64,000 bases of DNA from Balamuthia mandrillaris. Its lineage: Eukaryota > Discosea > Longamoebia > Balamuthiidae. Below are positions 39,965-56,375 of the stretch, piece after piece (the stretch's first letter is position 1; each line of letters starts with the position of its first letter). The translations under genes and the position numbers were made by a program. The notes under the pieces were generated by a model. That model had not been told where the DNA came from and ran no database searches. It saw only the letters and a list, made by a program, of their open reading frames with translations. The stretch lies in NCBI GenBank assembly GCA_031835245.1, contig JAVKOQ010000020.1, positions 126,501-190,500 of the forward strand, given 5' to 3'.

Positions 39965-41468
39965 TCAAATTGAATGTTCTGCCTCCTCTTTTTCTTCTGC
40001 TTCGTCATCGTTTATTAGGGCCTCCATGAACTGAGAATTTGCAAAAACAAAATAAGAAGAACAGAAATAACAAGAGGCAAGGAAGCGAGAAAACAGAAAG
40101 CTATGGAAGAGTAAATAATAACCTTGAAGTAGTTGTACTTAACATCGTATTGCATGTCATACCAAAAGTTCACCTATGAAAAATGAAAAATAAAACATGA
40201 AACAAAGAAAAAGGAAAATAATAGTCGGAGAGAGAGAGAGAGAGAGAGAGAAGAAACAAGAGGAGGAGGAGGAGGAGGAGGAAGGAGGAGGGAGAGGAGG
40301 AGGAGGAGGAGGGAGGGAGGAGGAGGAGGAGAGGAGGAGGAGGGAGGAGGAGGAGGAGGAGGAGGAGGGAGGAGGAGGAGGAGGAGGGAGGAGGAGGAGG
40401 AGGAGGAGGAGGAGGAGGAGGAGGAGGAGGAGGAGGAGGAGGAGGTGGAGGAGGAGGAGGTGGAGAGAAGCAGAGAGAGAAGGGTTGAAACAGTACAGCG
40501 ATAACTCTTCCATGTTCGTCGGCTCTTTGTCGGACATGATGATACCAAAGTGAAGGCAAATAAAGCATTTCTCCCGGTCGAAGTCTTACATGGAAGGGGG
40601 TGGCCTTTTTGAAACGAGGATAAAGTCGCTCTTGCTTTTCTCTTTCTTCATCGTTGACAGGAAAGGGGTCAACTGCAATCCAGGGAACAAATGTTGGAGG
40701 ATCAGAGTCGATAATATCAAACGAAGAGTGGTGTGGAGAACTATTGTTCGTTGTTGATGCTGTTGTCGTTCGTTCGCGATAGGATGCCACTCGAAGGTTT
40801 TTCTTTTCGGGTAAGAAGTACATGTCGGTCGGTGGATAGAGAGTAAAGAGCTTCTCACCGGCGATTACCACATATAAGTTCTCATAATGGTCTTTTAAAG
40901 AAATCAAACAAAAAAAAAAGAAGGAAAAGCACACATAAAGACAAACAAAAGTCAATAAATGAGTACGAATGCTCCTAGAAACCATGAACTACCTTTGTGT
41001 AAAGAGGAGACGGAACGATCGTCGCCCATCCAAAAGTTGACAACATCAGGAGGCATGCCCAGTGCTTCAGTGACCCACTCGATGTCCTCCTCTATGTCTC
41101 TCCAAAGCTTGCTAAAGTCTTTCGAAAAGTTGCCATTCTGGTGCTGAATGTAAGGAATGCCTGTTTGAGAGAAAGAATAAAGAAAGCTTAACAACTATTT
41201 CTAGCATAGAAGAAAGAAGACGAAGAAAAGAGAAAGATGAGAGACCGTTAAAACTGGAATGGTCAGAGAGCGCTTGCAGAAAGTGAGTGAATGGCATTTT
41301 TCGAATGTCAGGAGTGACAAAGCGATCCCCCACGATGGCATCGCCATATCCCGTTGGCGTTACGTCCACGGTCACCTCGCAGTCGGCCAGTACCTCAGCG
41401 AGATACTCGTTGCTCCAACGAGTGAGTGCTGGCCAGTGGTCCACTGAATCTTTTTTTTTGTTGTTTTT

Positions 41469-41511
<43 letters not shown>

Positions 41512-41951
41512 AAGTAGATCGATGAGTCGAGAACAAAAGAAAAAGGGCTAGAACGAGAATGGAACAAGAAGAAGAACAAGAGCAAGAAGGATAACACCAC
41601 GATAGAGAACAAACAGCAAGAACAAGAAGGAAGGCAACAAGCACACTAGAAAAACACAGTGAGATCGACGAGACAGTTGTGGATACCGAGTAATTACTTG
41701 TGAATATAACGGGCTTGTTAGGAGCTACGTACTCGCGGTAGAACTCCAGCGGAGAGGCCGGCACCGGCACTCGCGGAATCTCTGATGGGAGATAAAGCTC
41801 TTCAAAATTAAAAAAACGGTAAGCAGAAAAAAAAATAGTGAGGAGTGTCGGGTAATAATGAACGCATAAACAAACCAGACGCTTCTTCGGACAGCTTTGA
41901 GAAGGCGTTCTGCAGGCAGCGTGAGTTCGACCGGGAGAGAGCGTCCTCCAT
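39965..41951 (-). CDS. JMJD7: JMJD7: JmjC (3S)-lysyl hydroxylase
   Basis: Seven exons (41951-41876, 41799-41698, 41443-41246, 41160-40993, 40891-40497, 40173-40123, 40030-39965) close in phase and give 351 residues. Family segments in order: PRVPVPASPLEFYREYVAPN, HWPALTRWSNEYL, VTPTGYGDAIVGDRF, YIQHQNGNFSKDF, PDVVNFWMGD, SLHKDHYENLYVVIAGEK, PGEMLYLPSLWYHH and VNFWYDMQYDVKYNYFK. The iron ligands H-x-D (about residues 180-182) and the distal His (about 299) are present. JMJD7 hydroxylates a lysine on DRG family GTPases in the cytosol. An insertion of about 30 residues rich in Thr/Ser follows the first iron-binding pair. Intron 5 holds a GGA-type repeat. The start lies 172 bp from that of the divergent GT61 gene. 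Confidence 0.95.
40258..40466 (-). repeat. (TCC)n tract in intron 5 of JMJD7
   Basis: About 210 bp of GGA/GAGGAG on the + strand, preceded by (GA)n at 40228-40249. It is pyrimidine on the sense strand of the gene. Confidence 0.95.
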
Positions 41952-42123
41952 CGTTTCTTTTCTTGCTTTTTGTCTTTTTGTCGACGAAACTGCACAACAT
42001 CACGTCCAAAGCTGCAAAGATTGACCTCTTTTTGAGCTCCTCAAAGGGAAAATTTCCTTAAAAGGTTAATGAACGAAACGTCGCCACAGAGACGGAAGCT
42101 TGAAGAAAGCGGTAACTTTGACC
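41952..42123. promoter_or_regulatory. Probable bidirectional promoter, JMJD7 / GT61
   Basis: Only 172 bp separate the two divergent start codons, so both promoters must lie here or overlap the 5' exons. No specific box is evident. Confidence 0.45.
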
Positions 42124-43369
42124 ATGTACAGAGGCAAACCAGTCTTTGTGGACGAAGAGGAGGTTCTCCGAACGACGAAAATGAAAGAAAGTTTCCTCCA
42201 TCCTCGTGGAATTCACAAAAGTAGTCCACGGCTACGCTGTTGGATGGCCTTTCCGGTTCTTCTCCTCCTTCTTTGGCTCTTAACGCTTGATATCTTCAGC
42301 CCCTCTCCGCTCGTGTTCACCAGAAACCACCCCAAACCTAAATCCAAACCATCCGCTCAACAACCTTTAGACTTGAAAGCTGTTCTTGAAACGGCCAAGG
42401 AAGCCTTGGAAACAATCCAAGAAGAAAGATCACAGCTGATTGCGCACAGTCCGCTTCTTCCTCTATCTTTCCCTCCATTACTGGAAGAGTGCAACTTTGG
42501 ACGAGAACAAACGTTTTGTGTTAACCAGTGCGATATGAAGTGCTATCAGCAACGTCCAGTAGAAGAAGAGATGCCAATAGACGAGAACGAGAAGGGCTGG
42601 CTCTTGTTGAGGAGAAACATTACCTATCCCCCAGTCGTGGTGAGCTATCCCAAGTTCATCACGGACGAGGACAGAAAAAACTTTCTAGCCATGGCGCAGG
42701 TTCAAAGTTATCTACAGGAACATAGCTTCGAGGCCTGTACACGGAACATAGGTACCTGCTTTCTTCCTTTGGCTTCGCTCTCTTGTTTCTTAAAAGACCA
42801 AACATCCCCAAAACAGGAGTTGGAAGATGTAACAAGATTCTGAAATCAGGGGCTTACAACGAAGCAGGCAGCCTGCTCTTCTCTGCTCCTATCTTCCTTC
42901 ATGGGGAGGTATCGCTTCTCCATAACGTTCTCTACAGCGGACGACCGGATGCAACCTTTGACCTCTCCAAACAGTGCGGTCCCAGAGCTGATTATCACTG
43001 GCTCCAACCCTCATTAGCTCCTTCCTCTTCACAGTTGCAGAACATGGTCGTTCTTTGTGGACCGCAAACGGACAGCTTTCAGCATTGGATTGACAGGGGT
43101 CTGTCCAAGTTGGTTCAGGTTTGGGATTGGGTGGTGGAGGATCCTTCTATTGTGGTCTTGGCCGCCGGTGGGCGCCAACCTGTTGTCAATGACTTGTGGA
43201 AAAGATCAGGTTAGGGTTCTTTCTTCCCTTGCTTCTGCTATTCCTTCTCTGCTGCGTGTGCTCCGCCACCTGTTGTTCTTCTTCTTGCTCTTTTTCTTCT
43301 TCTTCATCATCATCATCATCTTCTTGTTCTTCTTCTTGTTGTTGTTGTTCTTGTTCTTCTTCTTCTTCT

Positions 43370-43403
<34 letters not shown>

Positions 43404-44361
43404 TATCCTTCTTCTTCCTCTGGCGATGTTTCACTTTCTCTCTACCTCTCCAGTCTCTTTCTCTCGCCTCTCTAGCTGCTCCTTTCAATCAGTTGCTTTG
43501 CGATGGGTTAAATCGTTAGCGTTCTTTTGGTCACTGGGCTAATCCTGCTATATGGTTATTGTTCTTCTCGTTCTTCTTCTTCGTTTTCTTCTTCTCCCAA
43601 TCCACCCAGGCATCAACCCCGATCGTCTGCTAGACATATCAAAGGCCAAAGGTGCCAGGTTTAACCAAGTTGTCTTTCCCTGCGTGGCTCCCCATTACCA
43701 TCCCATCACTTATCAAGTGGCGCGCCAGCGGTTAGGCATCAAGGAGGTCGTTCCCTCGGAGCAACGGAACAAAGTGGTCTATCTCACTCGTGGTTCAACC
43801 AGGAATGGCAGGAGTGTTACCAATGATGAAGAAGTGAGGTAAGCAAAACTCCCCATCTAACCAAAGCAAACAGAGCCACATACGAACAAACAAAAACTTA
43901 ACAGAACGGCCCTTTCCGCGTTCCTAGCAGACAGAAAGGAGGAACTGGTGGTGTTTGACCTCTCCAGCTTCAAGTCCTTGGACCACGTGATCGACTGGTT
44001 CAACCACAATGCGCTGGCCCTGGTGGGTCCTCACGGCGGCGCCTTCTACAACCTCTTGTACTGCGCCGCTGGCACGTTGGTCGTCGAGTTCTTTCCGTTC
44101 GTCAGGCAGGGGGCAGGGGCCAAGGGGTTGAGGTATCCTGAAGGCTTTTGGTGGCCGTCCGTCTTCTCCGGAATGAACTACTACCAGGTTCGTTCCCGTT
44201 TGTCTCTGTTTGCTTCTTTTTTTCTTTTGGTTTTGAGGCGCTTTTTGCGGAAACAGGCCCCTGTTCAAACGGATGGCTCTGGAAACATGATCATACCCAT
44301 CGAGAAGATGTTGTCCATCCTGGAGAAGGAGTTGAATGCCCTGTCCCGGGACAATAATTGA
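42124..44361 (+). CDS. GT61-family glycosyltransferase, type II membrane protein
   Basis: Five exons (42124-42751, 42817-43209, 43610-43838, 43905-44187, 44257-44361) close in phase and give 545 residues. A short cytosolic N-terminus precedes one membrane anchor (MAFPVLLLLLWLLTLDIF, about residues 40-57), then a Lys/Pro stem and a lumenal domain. GT61 (DUF563) features include SAPIFLHGEVSLLHNVLYSG, DSFQHWIDRGLSKL, RNKVVYLTRGSTRNGR and the C-terminal ALVGPHGGAFYNLLYC with LVVEFFP. Such enzymes add xylose, GlcNAc or arabinose to glycans in the secretory pathway. The donor and acceptor cannot be inferred here. Intron 2 holds a triplet repeat. The downstream region is AT-rich. Confidence 0.88.
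43268..43416 (+). repeat. (TTC)n tract in intron 2 of the GT61 gene
   Basis: TTC/TTG/ATC triplets fill the intron between 43209 and 43610. Pyrimidine on the sense strand. Confidence 0.95.
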
Positions 44362-45038
44362 ACATTGTAAATATTAATTTTATATATATAATGCTCAAAA
44401 GTGATATTATAGAAATATGAAACCCATGGAGTTGTGGGAAGTGCAAAGTAACAAAGCAAAAAGAAGAAAACAAACGCACCTACAGCAGCAACGCAAACGA
44501 AGAAGAAGAATGTTTCTTTCTCTGAGTCCACATTCACCAACCCGAAAATTCTCGTTATCTCTGTGTCAATTTTTGCCGACATATTTTCCTAAAAAGCGAC
44601 AAATTTGTTCAACATAATAGTTGAAATATACAACAATTTCCTTTTAAAGGTGTACTAACGTCATCAATGTCGACATTAATATAGTTACATGGGAAAAAAT
44701 AAAGTCAAATAAAAAAAATAATTCGAAGAGAGAAAAGAAAAGAAAGACAAAAAAAAAATAATACTTAGTTTTGCGGCTATTGATTTGGCCAAAAGCCGGG
44801 GATCCCTCCCTCTGTTTCTTCTTTCCGAAAGATTGTGTGGTCTTTTTTTTTGGGTAGGGTTTCCATTGAACTCCGTTGTTTGTCTCTTTTATATATATTT
44901 TTTTCCGGTCATTTTGTTTCTTCTCATGTGCGGTAATCGAACTAACATCATTTCTTTCAGCAGTTTTTTGTTTAAAAAAATAACAAAAAAAGAAAGGTGT
45001 AGCGAAAAGGGTTTCTTCTTTTCGCTTGTGGGTGGTGG
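44362..45038. other. AT-rich intergenic region
   Basis: This is the 3' flank of GT61 and the 5' region of the kinase gene. No coding sequence is supported. A-rich runs lie at 44690-44760. Confidence 0.7.
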
Positions 45039-49893
<4,855 letters not shown>

Positions 49894-50107
49894 CAATTGG
49901 GTTGTGTGGCCATAGATGTAAGCATATTTCTTTTCGTTTTTATTTCTTTATCGAGGGTTTTTAAGTTATTTTTTTTTTTTCTGATGTAACAACAATGTAC
50001 CTTTCTTCTAAGCCAAGCTTAAAACTTTTTTATTCCACTTACAAAAAAAAAAAAAATGAATGAATGAATAAAAAAATATCAAAGCAAAAAGATCAAAAAT
50101 GAGATGC

Positions 50108-50177
50108 AGCCCCACCCAGAATCGAACTGAGGGCGCGAGAACCAGAACCTCGCATGTTACCAACTACACCATGGGGC
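50108..50177 (-). tRNA. tRNA-Gln (CTG anticodon)
   Basis: On the - strand the acceptor GCCCCAT pairs with GTGGGGC, with discriminator T. The anticodon stem encloses TTCTGGT with CTG central. The T arm is CTCAG-TTCGATT-CTGGG. It is 70 nt and intronless, and identical to the copy at 61442-61511. The flanks CATCCAA upstream and GCATCTC downstream are also shared. Confidence 0.87.
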
Positions 50178-50349
50178 TTGGATGCCTCGGGAGACTTTGT
50201 AACGATTCCCGTCTTCGAAGGCGTTAGTTAGTGACTTGAGAAGAGGAGAGACTATTGTTATTGTGAAAATAATCACTTTGATACAATGAAATCCGTATAA
50301 GTGCTTCAAATATGTACAAAAAATTTGAGCATAAAAGAAGAAGGTGAAA

Positions 50350-50790
50350 GAAAACGTTTGTTTTGGTTGTCAAAAACGGTCCTTCATCTGGATGGAGAAG
50401 CGAAGCAATTGGTATGCTCTCTCTCATTGTTGCCAACAGGCAGTGATGCGCTTCGTGAGGCAGGCACATGCATCGCCTCGTGAAGAGGATGCCCTGCATG
50501 GTGGCTCTCTGAACCAAGTCGGTCGTAATCTGCTGGAAGTTGTGGAGAGTAAGTTTGGCGCTGAAGAAAGCCAAAGTACCAGACGAACAAAACAAACAAC
50601 AGAAAATACAAACCTAAGGAGAAAATTACGAGCGACATGGCACAGAAAGACACCATGCAAGGCATCACCTGCACGAGGCGATGCATGCGAGTCTCTGTGC
50701 GACCAACAACGCTGGAGGCAACAGTGGGAGGGACTTCACCAACCCCTTGCTGATCCAAGAAGAAGACCATCCAAACAACAAAAACAAGGC
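50350..50790. repeat. Foldback (inverted-repeat) element A, diverged
   Basis: The left arm (about 50350-50535) is the inverted, diverged copy of the right arm (about 50630-50790). Shared blocks include GCATCGCCTCGTG, GATGCC-TGCATGGTG and GTCG-TCGTAAT. The family is the same as element B at 60289-60794. It lies in the 3' flank of the paralogue 1 gene (stop at 50811). Confidence 0.75.
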
Positions 50791-50810
50791 TTGCTACACA
50801 TGTGCTTGAA

Positions 50811-52611
50811 TCATGTGCGTTCGGGATTGTCACGGTTGTCCTCGTTGCTGCGTTGTGATGGAGTTGTGGGAAGATGAGGAAGATGAGGAGGAATCCGTTG
50901 AAGGAATTCGTCCCCGCCTTCCTCATCAAGCAGACGGTTTAGTGTAGTTGTGGAGAAATATTTTCTGTTTTCGAGGTCACCCTCCACGTATTCCTTTTTC
51001 CCAGCCTCTCTGTAGTCGTAGCGGAAGATTCTTCTGGTTCCGTCTCTCGTTAAAAGGAGAAGGGATCGATATGGTTCTTCACATAACTTTTTTCGTTCGG
51101 GCAAAAGCACCCATTCAACGGAATGAGGAGTGCGTCGAAATACCTCGTTTTCATCGAGAAACAAGTAAAACGGCGTGTTCTTGTTTCTGGCAGAGAGGGG
51201 GTTGTCAGTTTTTCTTCGCTGAGAACAAGAGAGAGAGAGAGAGAGAGAGAACAGAATGAAGCGGGGTCGTGGAGGGCACCTACAATTTCAGTTTTCCATT
51301 CCGTCTAATCTTCTGCAAGTCCCAATAGAGACACCACGTCTCTTGGTTGAAAGTGCCTGCAGTCATTATCAAGTCCTGGTATTGGTCCGCGAATAAGCTC
51401 GTCCACGCCTCTTGTTGTTGCAATCCGTTATAAGACCCTGTCGAAGCAAGGGGCTGTTGGCGAGGTTTTTTCTGATGCGGCTCCTGCGGTTCCTTTGGCG
51501 TAATCTTCCGTGCATCCCAGAGCCCTTTGTCCATCCAATAGGCAAGCTCAGCCGATTCGTAGAGGCGTAGCACGATATCAAGTGTTGGTGTGGGGGCCGC
51601 TAGTTCTTCTGTCATGGCAGGAGAAGACAACATCTCGAACATTCGCTTATCAAGATCACGGTCCTCGAACGCTACCACCGCCAGAACTTTATGTTCGCCG
51701 AAATGAAGGATGATGGGAGTCCAGGGAATCTCCCTCTTCCTCTTCTCCTTCTTTTCCCTCTCGTTCTTTTCCTCCATCGTTTCCTCGTAGCAAAGGCTAA
51801 AAGAAAAGAATGGTACTGAACGCTTATAAGCCTGGGGGGGTTGGGCTGGAACTGCACGCCAACCCTTTGCAGCATTGCCGGAAGCCACTGGTTCGATGAC
51901 AGGAAGCTGAAAATCAACCTGAGATCTTCCACCGATTATCACCACGTCACAAGGGTTTCCAACCTGAACGACAATGAAGTGGTTGAGCTCGCCCACCAAC
52001 ATCCCTGCTGGGAGGGGCCAGAGTCGATGGGAGAGCACCTCAAAGATAGGCCTCTCTTCCTCTTCAACGGTCGAGGCTTGAGGACTGCCGGGCTGGTGGA
52101 GAGTAGCAGGAGGAGTGGTGAATGCAGAAGAGGGAGGAAAGGTAAGTCTTTTGTCTCCGCTTGTCATATCTCCAAAAGTTTGCTCCAACTGGACTGTGGG
52201 GTGTGGCTGTTGGGTCTCGTCGTTGTTGTCAGCGGCGGCGGTGGAGCAGTTGGCCAGAAGAACTGCCTCCAGTCGAGCTGAAGGAGATTCTGGTGGGGTC
52301 AGGCTCAGGTTAGGGCTGGAGGTGGGGTCGAACAGCCTGTCCCCGTGGGCCAGTGGAGGAGAGGCCAACGTGGAGTCATAGGGGGAAGAAGCGACCTCCT
52401 CGTGCAAGGAAGCAGAGTATCCTTCCTCTTCTTCCTCCTCGAAGAACGGAGAGGAAGAAGCAGCAGGTGTCGGCAGGTCAAACCTTTGGGCAACCTCCAA
52501 ACCATCCTCGTCACCCAGAGGATAAAAGGGCTTCAATTCCTCTGGCAGGTCAGTCAAGGAGTCCATCTCAACCAAGGAGGGCAGGCACGACGAGTCGTGG
52601 GAAAGGTCCAT
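50811..52611 (-). CDS. Paralogue 1 of an unrecognised family (PW-T-P / RDLD family)
   Basis: Two exons (52611-51284, 51186-50811) close in phase 2 and give 567 residues. I do not recognise the family. A disordered acidic/Ser/Pro N-terminus of about 190 residues is followed by block 1 (SHRLWPLPAGM, LNHFIVVQVGNPCDVV), block 2 (IPWTPIILHFG, VVAFEDRDLDKRM) and block 3 (WTSLFADQYQDL, WCLYWDLQKI). Exon 2 holds block 4 (FYLFLDENEVF, SVEWVLLPERKK, YRSLLLLTRDGTRRIFRYD). These blocks, and the phase-2 intron between 3 and 4, recur in the three paralogues at 54450, 56376 and 58567. No signal peptide, membrane segment or catalytic signature is visible. Together with its downstream foldback and tRNA it mirrors paralogue 4. 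Confidence 0.82.
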
Positions 52612-53125
52612 GGGAGGCAGGGGGGCGTGTTATTCTTTTGGCTTTTTCGTTTTGCCACGAGAAACATCTCTCTGGCAAACGGCTTCAGTGAAGACGTGTT
52701 CCTAGAAATCATAAAACAAAAAGGAGAGCCTCTGACGTCTTCTTCCGCTTCTTCTTCTTGGTTGTTGCTGCCCCCATGGCTCCAAACCAAGTGAAGAAGC
52801 CGGCCGGCCACAGGATGAATATCTCCTTTCAGGAAGCCTTGTTCTCAACCAGGATGGACGATCTTCAGTTTGGGTTCTTTCAAGAGTGCGAATACCTTCT
52901 GCTTTCCTCCTCACCAGCCTCACGACTTGCGACACTTGATATTCAGCACATAAAAAAACAAGAGGCTGCTGCTGTGGTTGAAATAAACTTTCATGCTTCG
53001 AAGTATGCATCAAACTGAATGCTTACCAGGAAGAAGGCAAAAGGAAAACTAAACAGTGCATGATTGGTCTTTTGAATAAAGAGAGGCTGAATGGAATCTC
53101 GGTTGTCAGGCGAGGGCGACCAAGT
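52612..53125. other. Intergenic region in the paralogue cluster
   Basis: Short open frames exist on both strands (for example + 52776-53018), but none has a recognisable domain or splice partner. Confidence 0.4.
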
Positions 53126-54180
53126 CTACCTCCTCCGGCGCAGCTCCTTGTCCCGCGCGTCCTCCTTGGCAGTCAACCGCTCGAGATGCACGGGAAGGGA
53201 GTGCTGGGTTGTGATCGGGGTGTAGAAGTGCCATGTCGCCAAGGCAAAGAGCGGGTGAGGGAGGTGAAGTACATCCACCGTGCCATCGGTTCTCAGATGG
53301 ACATTGTCCAGTTCGTCCAGTAGGAGCACCTGATCGCCCAGGTACTGGTACAGCGGAACCAGGCGGTCACGTACCTTGTCGCTAATTTTGGAGTCCCATC
53401 GCAGGGAACAACGGAGGGCATCAAGCTGTTCATGCAGCCTGCGGATGGACAGGCGTATACTGTCGTGGCGGAACTCCGTGGGGTTGTTCGATCCACCATA
53501 TCGGGAGGCCACGCGGCGGTTGGTAAAGGGTTGGAGGGCGAATCTCATGATCCGACGGTGGTGCCTCGATACGACGGTCCTTCCGCTGCTTGTGCTTGAA
53601 TTGCGAGCCGGCGAGGGCGCCTCATCTTCTGTCTGCTTGCCGTCGCTACTGCGTGTGGGTGCGTTGAGCGGGCGTCCTAGCAGCACCACTGTCTCGTCGT
53701 CGGGGTCGTTGTGTTGTTGTTGCTGAGCATCTTCGGCTCTGGGGACGTAATCAAGGTCTGCTGTGTCCGGTGAAGGGGGTTGTCCGAACCAGTGCGCAAT
53801 GAGGGCGTGGCACATAAGTGTGGAGCAGATGGCGGATATTTCCTGGGGGCATGCCAGATCGTGCTGGTGTTCGTTATGGACCCGACGCAGTCTTCCCGTG
53901 AACTTCAGAATGGCTAACAATCGATGTTAGGCGTTTGAGGAGGGTTTGTGCCATGGACTCGTTCCTCAACGTATCGTTCTTCTGCAACACACTGATGTAG
54001 GCAGCGATGCGGGAGGAGTGGGGTTTGAACAGGTTGCGCGGAAGACGGCCGAGCGGATCTTCTAGCAACCACCTCTTCTGATAATCATTCAGCTGGGCAG
54101 GGACGAGGGATTTTACGGCCTCGATGAATATGAGCAGGTGGGACTCGTCAGACGTCATCAGCAAGTGAGGGCTTTTAATT
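53126..54180 (-). CDS. Hypothetical protein between paralogues 1 and 2
   Basis: The last exon (ending at 53126) encodes about 260 residues: AILKFTGRLRRV, HDLACPQEISAICSTLMCHA, an acidic/Gln-rich linker, LHEQLDALRCSLRWDSKI, LVPLYQYLGDQVLLLDELDNV and a basic C-terminus (DKELRRRR). An upstream exon reads MTSDESHLLIFIEAVKSLVP and NDYQKRWLLEDPLGRLPRNL. An 80-bp intron with GT near 53992 and AG near 53913, with a CTAAC branch-like site, would join them in frame. The 5' end is unresolved; coding-like sequence continues to about 54300 and would overlap the 5' region of paralogue 2 on the other strand. No family is recognised. It shares none of the blocks of the neighbouring paralogues. Confidence 0.5.
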
Positions 54181-54449
54181 CTGTCTCAGAGTTCGTGAGC
54201 GAAAGGAGGTAAAGGAAGTGGGTTATGAGGTTTTCCTCTTGTGCATCGAAGAGTCGCTGCACAAAGAGCATTACATATCTTAGCGACCCGTTTATGTGGT
54301 CCCATAATCCCTTCAACAGCAAACCGACCGAAATTCGACTGATCGGGCACAGAAACGTTACCTTATTTGCACGTTTCTTGCGGTTTTTAGGTATTTGTCG
54401 ACAAGAAGAACACCAACCCAACAACGCGGAAGAACAGGAAGAGGCCATC

Positions 54450-55829
54450 ATGGCCTCCCCACCTACCGAAGTGGAGCCTATGGAAGACAGACCCCACCCT
54501 CCCCGCTCTGCTCTTTCGAGGGTGGAGTCCCATCGTGCTTGGCCTCTGCCCACAGCGGTGGAAGGCTGCACCCAGTTTTATCTCTACTACTGCGGGCACA
54601 GCCAGAAGAAGCCGCGAACGGACCACCAGAGGAGCACCGCCACACCTCCCGACACCTTGGTCCTCTCCCACCTCGCCGGGCCGTCCTCTGCTTTAAGCGT
54701 TGCTACCATTCCACCAACCAAAAAGAACGAGTGGAAGCCCAACGAGGAAGAAGGAGAAGGAGAAGGAGAAGTGGCCATCACGTTGGAGCGAAGAGGAAGC
54801 CCGTGGTCTCCCATTCTGCTCTGCTCCCTGAAAGAGGACGCCCTGCGGGTGCTGCTCCTCCCGTACGACGCCACCAGGGACCTGGACCTACGTACCGAAG
54901 AGCTCCACTGGCAGTGCTTAACGGATGGAGAGCGTCGTTCGTCCACCACTCCCCAAGAGGCCTTGCGGCTCATAATGTCGCCCGCGGTGAACCTTGTTGC
55001 GCAGAGCCCATTGGTGAAGCTGAGAAAGAAGAGGAAGAGAGGAGAAGGAGAAGGAGAAAGCGGGGATGAAAGATGGCGGGTCGAAGACGCCGCAGCTGCC
55101 ATGGAAACGTTGTTTGGAGGAGAGCAAGCTGTTTACTTGGAGAACTGGTTTAAAGGGGAACAGATTGTTAGTAGAATAGCGTGGAGAGAGCTTTGGTACC
55201 GTTTGTGGGATAATCACTCCTTCCTCCAACTCGAAGGGATGAAGTATGGTGCCTTCTCTCCCTTTCTCTCTCTCTCTCTCTCTCCCTCTCTCTGTGTTGT
55301 CCTGCTTTGTTTTTGAACATCTCCTTCTCGTTCTCCTGCTCACTTCTAATCTCTCTCTTCTCTCCCGCTCTCTCTCTTTTGCTCTCTGCAAAGGGCTATC
55401 TGTCGCATCGGGTTCTTCTTTTGGATGAGAGAAGAGGACATTTCCACCTTCTTCCAAACCCATCCAACAGCTTCTCGTGTCATGCTTCCATTGCCAACTC
55501 GCCCGCGCTCGGCCAAACAACGCGGAATATTGGAAGCAAGGAACCCTGCCTTCCACAATAGCCTAGAACCCTCCATCACACATTGGAGTTACAATAGCAC
55601 CCGCCATTGCTTCGTTAAAGCAGGCCACTCAGTAGATGAAAACCCGTTCAGGAATCTTCTTCTCGACATCCAGTTGGAGGATTTGGCATCAAGTTCGTTT
55701 CTTGAGAGCAATTACGTACTGCAGGGGGAAGAGGTGAGCAGCTCGGCGCTGCTTTCCTCTCCTTCCTCACGAGCATCAGACAACTTTGTGACATTCTCCA
55801 ACGGTGTTGGGTCAGGTATTCAACTGTGA
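54450..55829 (+). CDS. Paralogue 2 of the PW-T-P / RDLD family
   Basis: Two exons (54450-55243, 55394-55829) close in phase 2 and give 409 residues. An in-frame ATG at 54225 would add 75 residues. Block 1 is present as VESHRAWPLPTAVEGCTQFY, block 2 as SPWSPILLCSLKED with LLLPYDATRDLDLRTEEL, block 3 as WRELWYRLWDNHSFLQ and a diverged block 4 as FFFWMREEDISTFF, ASRVMLPLPTR. An acidic GEGEGE linker precedes block 2, and a basic KLRKKRKRG segment follows it. The N-terminal disordered region of paralogues 1 and 4 is missing. The second exon is the most diverged of the four and may have lost the block 4 function. Function unknown. Confidence 0.75.
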
Positions 55830-56375
55830 GCGAAGAAGAAGAAGAAGGGTGACGGAACAGAAGAGGGATTGTTGGCTTGGACATCAGTTTGCGTCAAAGC
55901 TCGCTGCGTTTTCTGTCGATGCGTGGCTATGTACCCTCCCTTGTTGGCCTGGTTTCCTAACCTTGCAGCAAGGGAGTGCACATGCTCACGCTTTGACAAG
56001 CTACGAAGCAAGCCTTGGCCCAAGCTTGTGACCACCGGCCGGCCATTGATTGGCCGTCGCATCGAAATTTCTCTTTGTTTTCTTTTCAACAGCTTGCCAA
56101 TGAAAAATCAATCACTTTCATCACCTTCTATCTCATTGGTGAATCTTACGGAGTTAGTTTTTACTTGAAAAGGAAATTTCATTTCGTATGAAACTCCGAA
56201 ATTTTTACGTTTTTTACCATTTTTGGTGAAAACCATCGAAATAACTTTTTTGTTTGCTCCTTTTATTTTTCTTACCTCTGCTTCTCTTTTATTTATTTTT
56301 TTTGCGTAACATACACTTCAAACGCGTGCCACTCCCCTTCGGACAACCCTTTCCACTTAAAAACCAACGACGACA
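55830..56375. other. Intergenic region in the paralogue cluster
   Basis: No coding sequence is supported. The last 200 bp are AT-rich and probably hold the promoter of paralogue 3. Confidence 0.6.
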
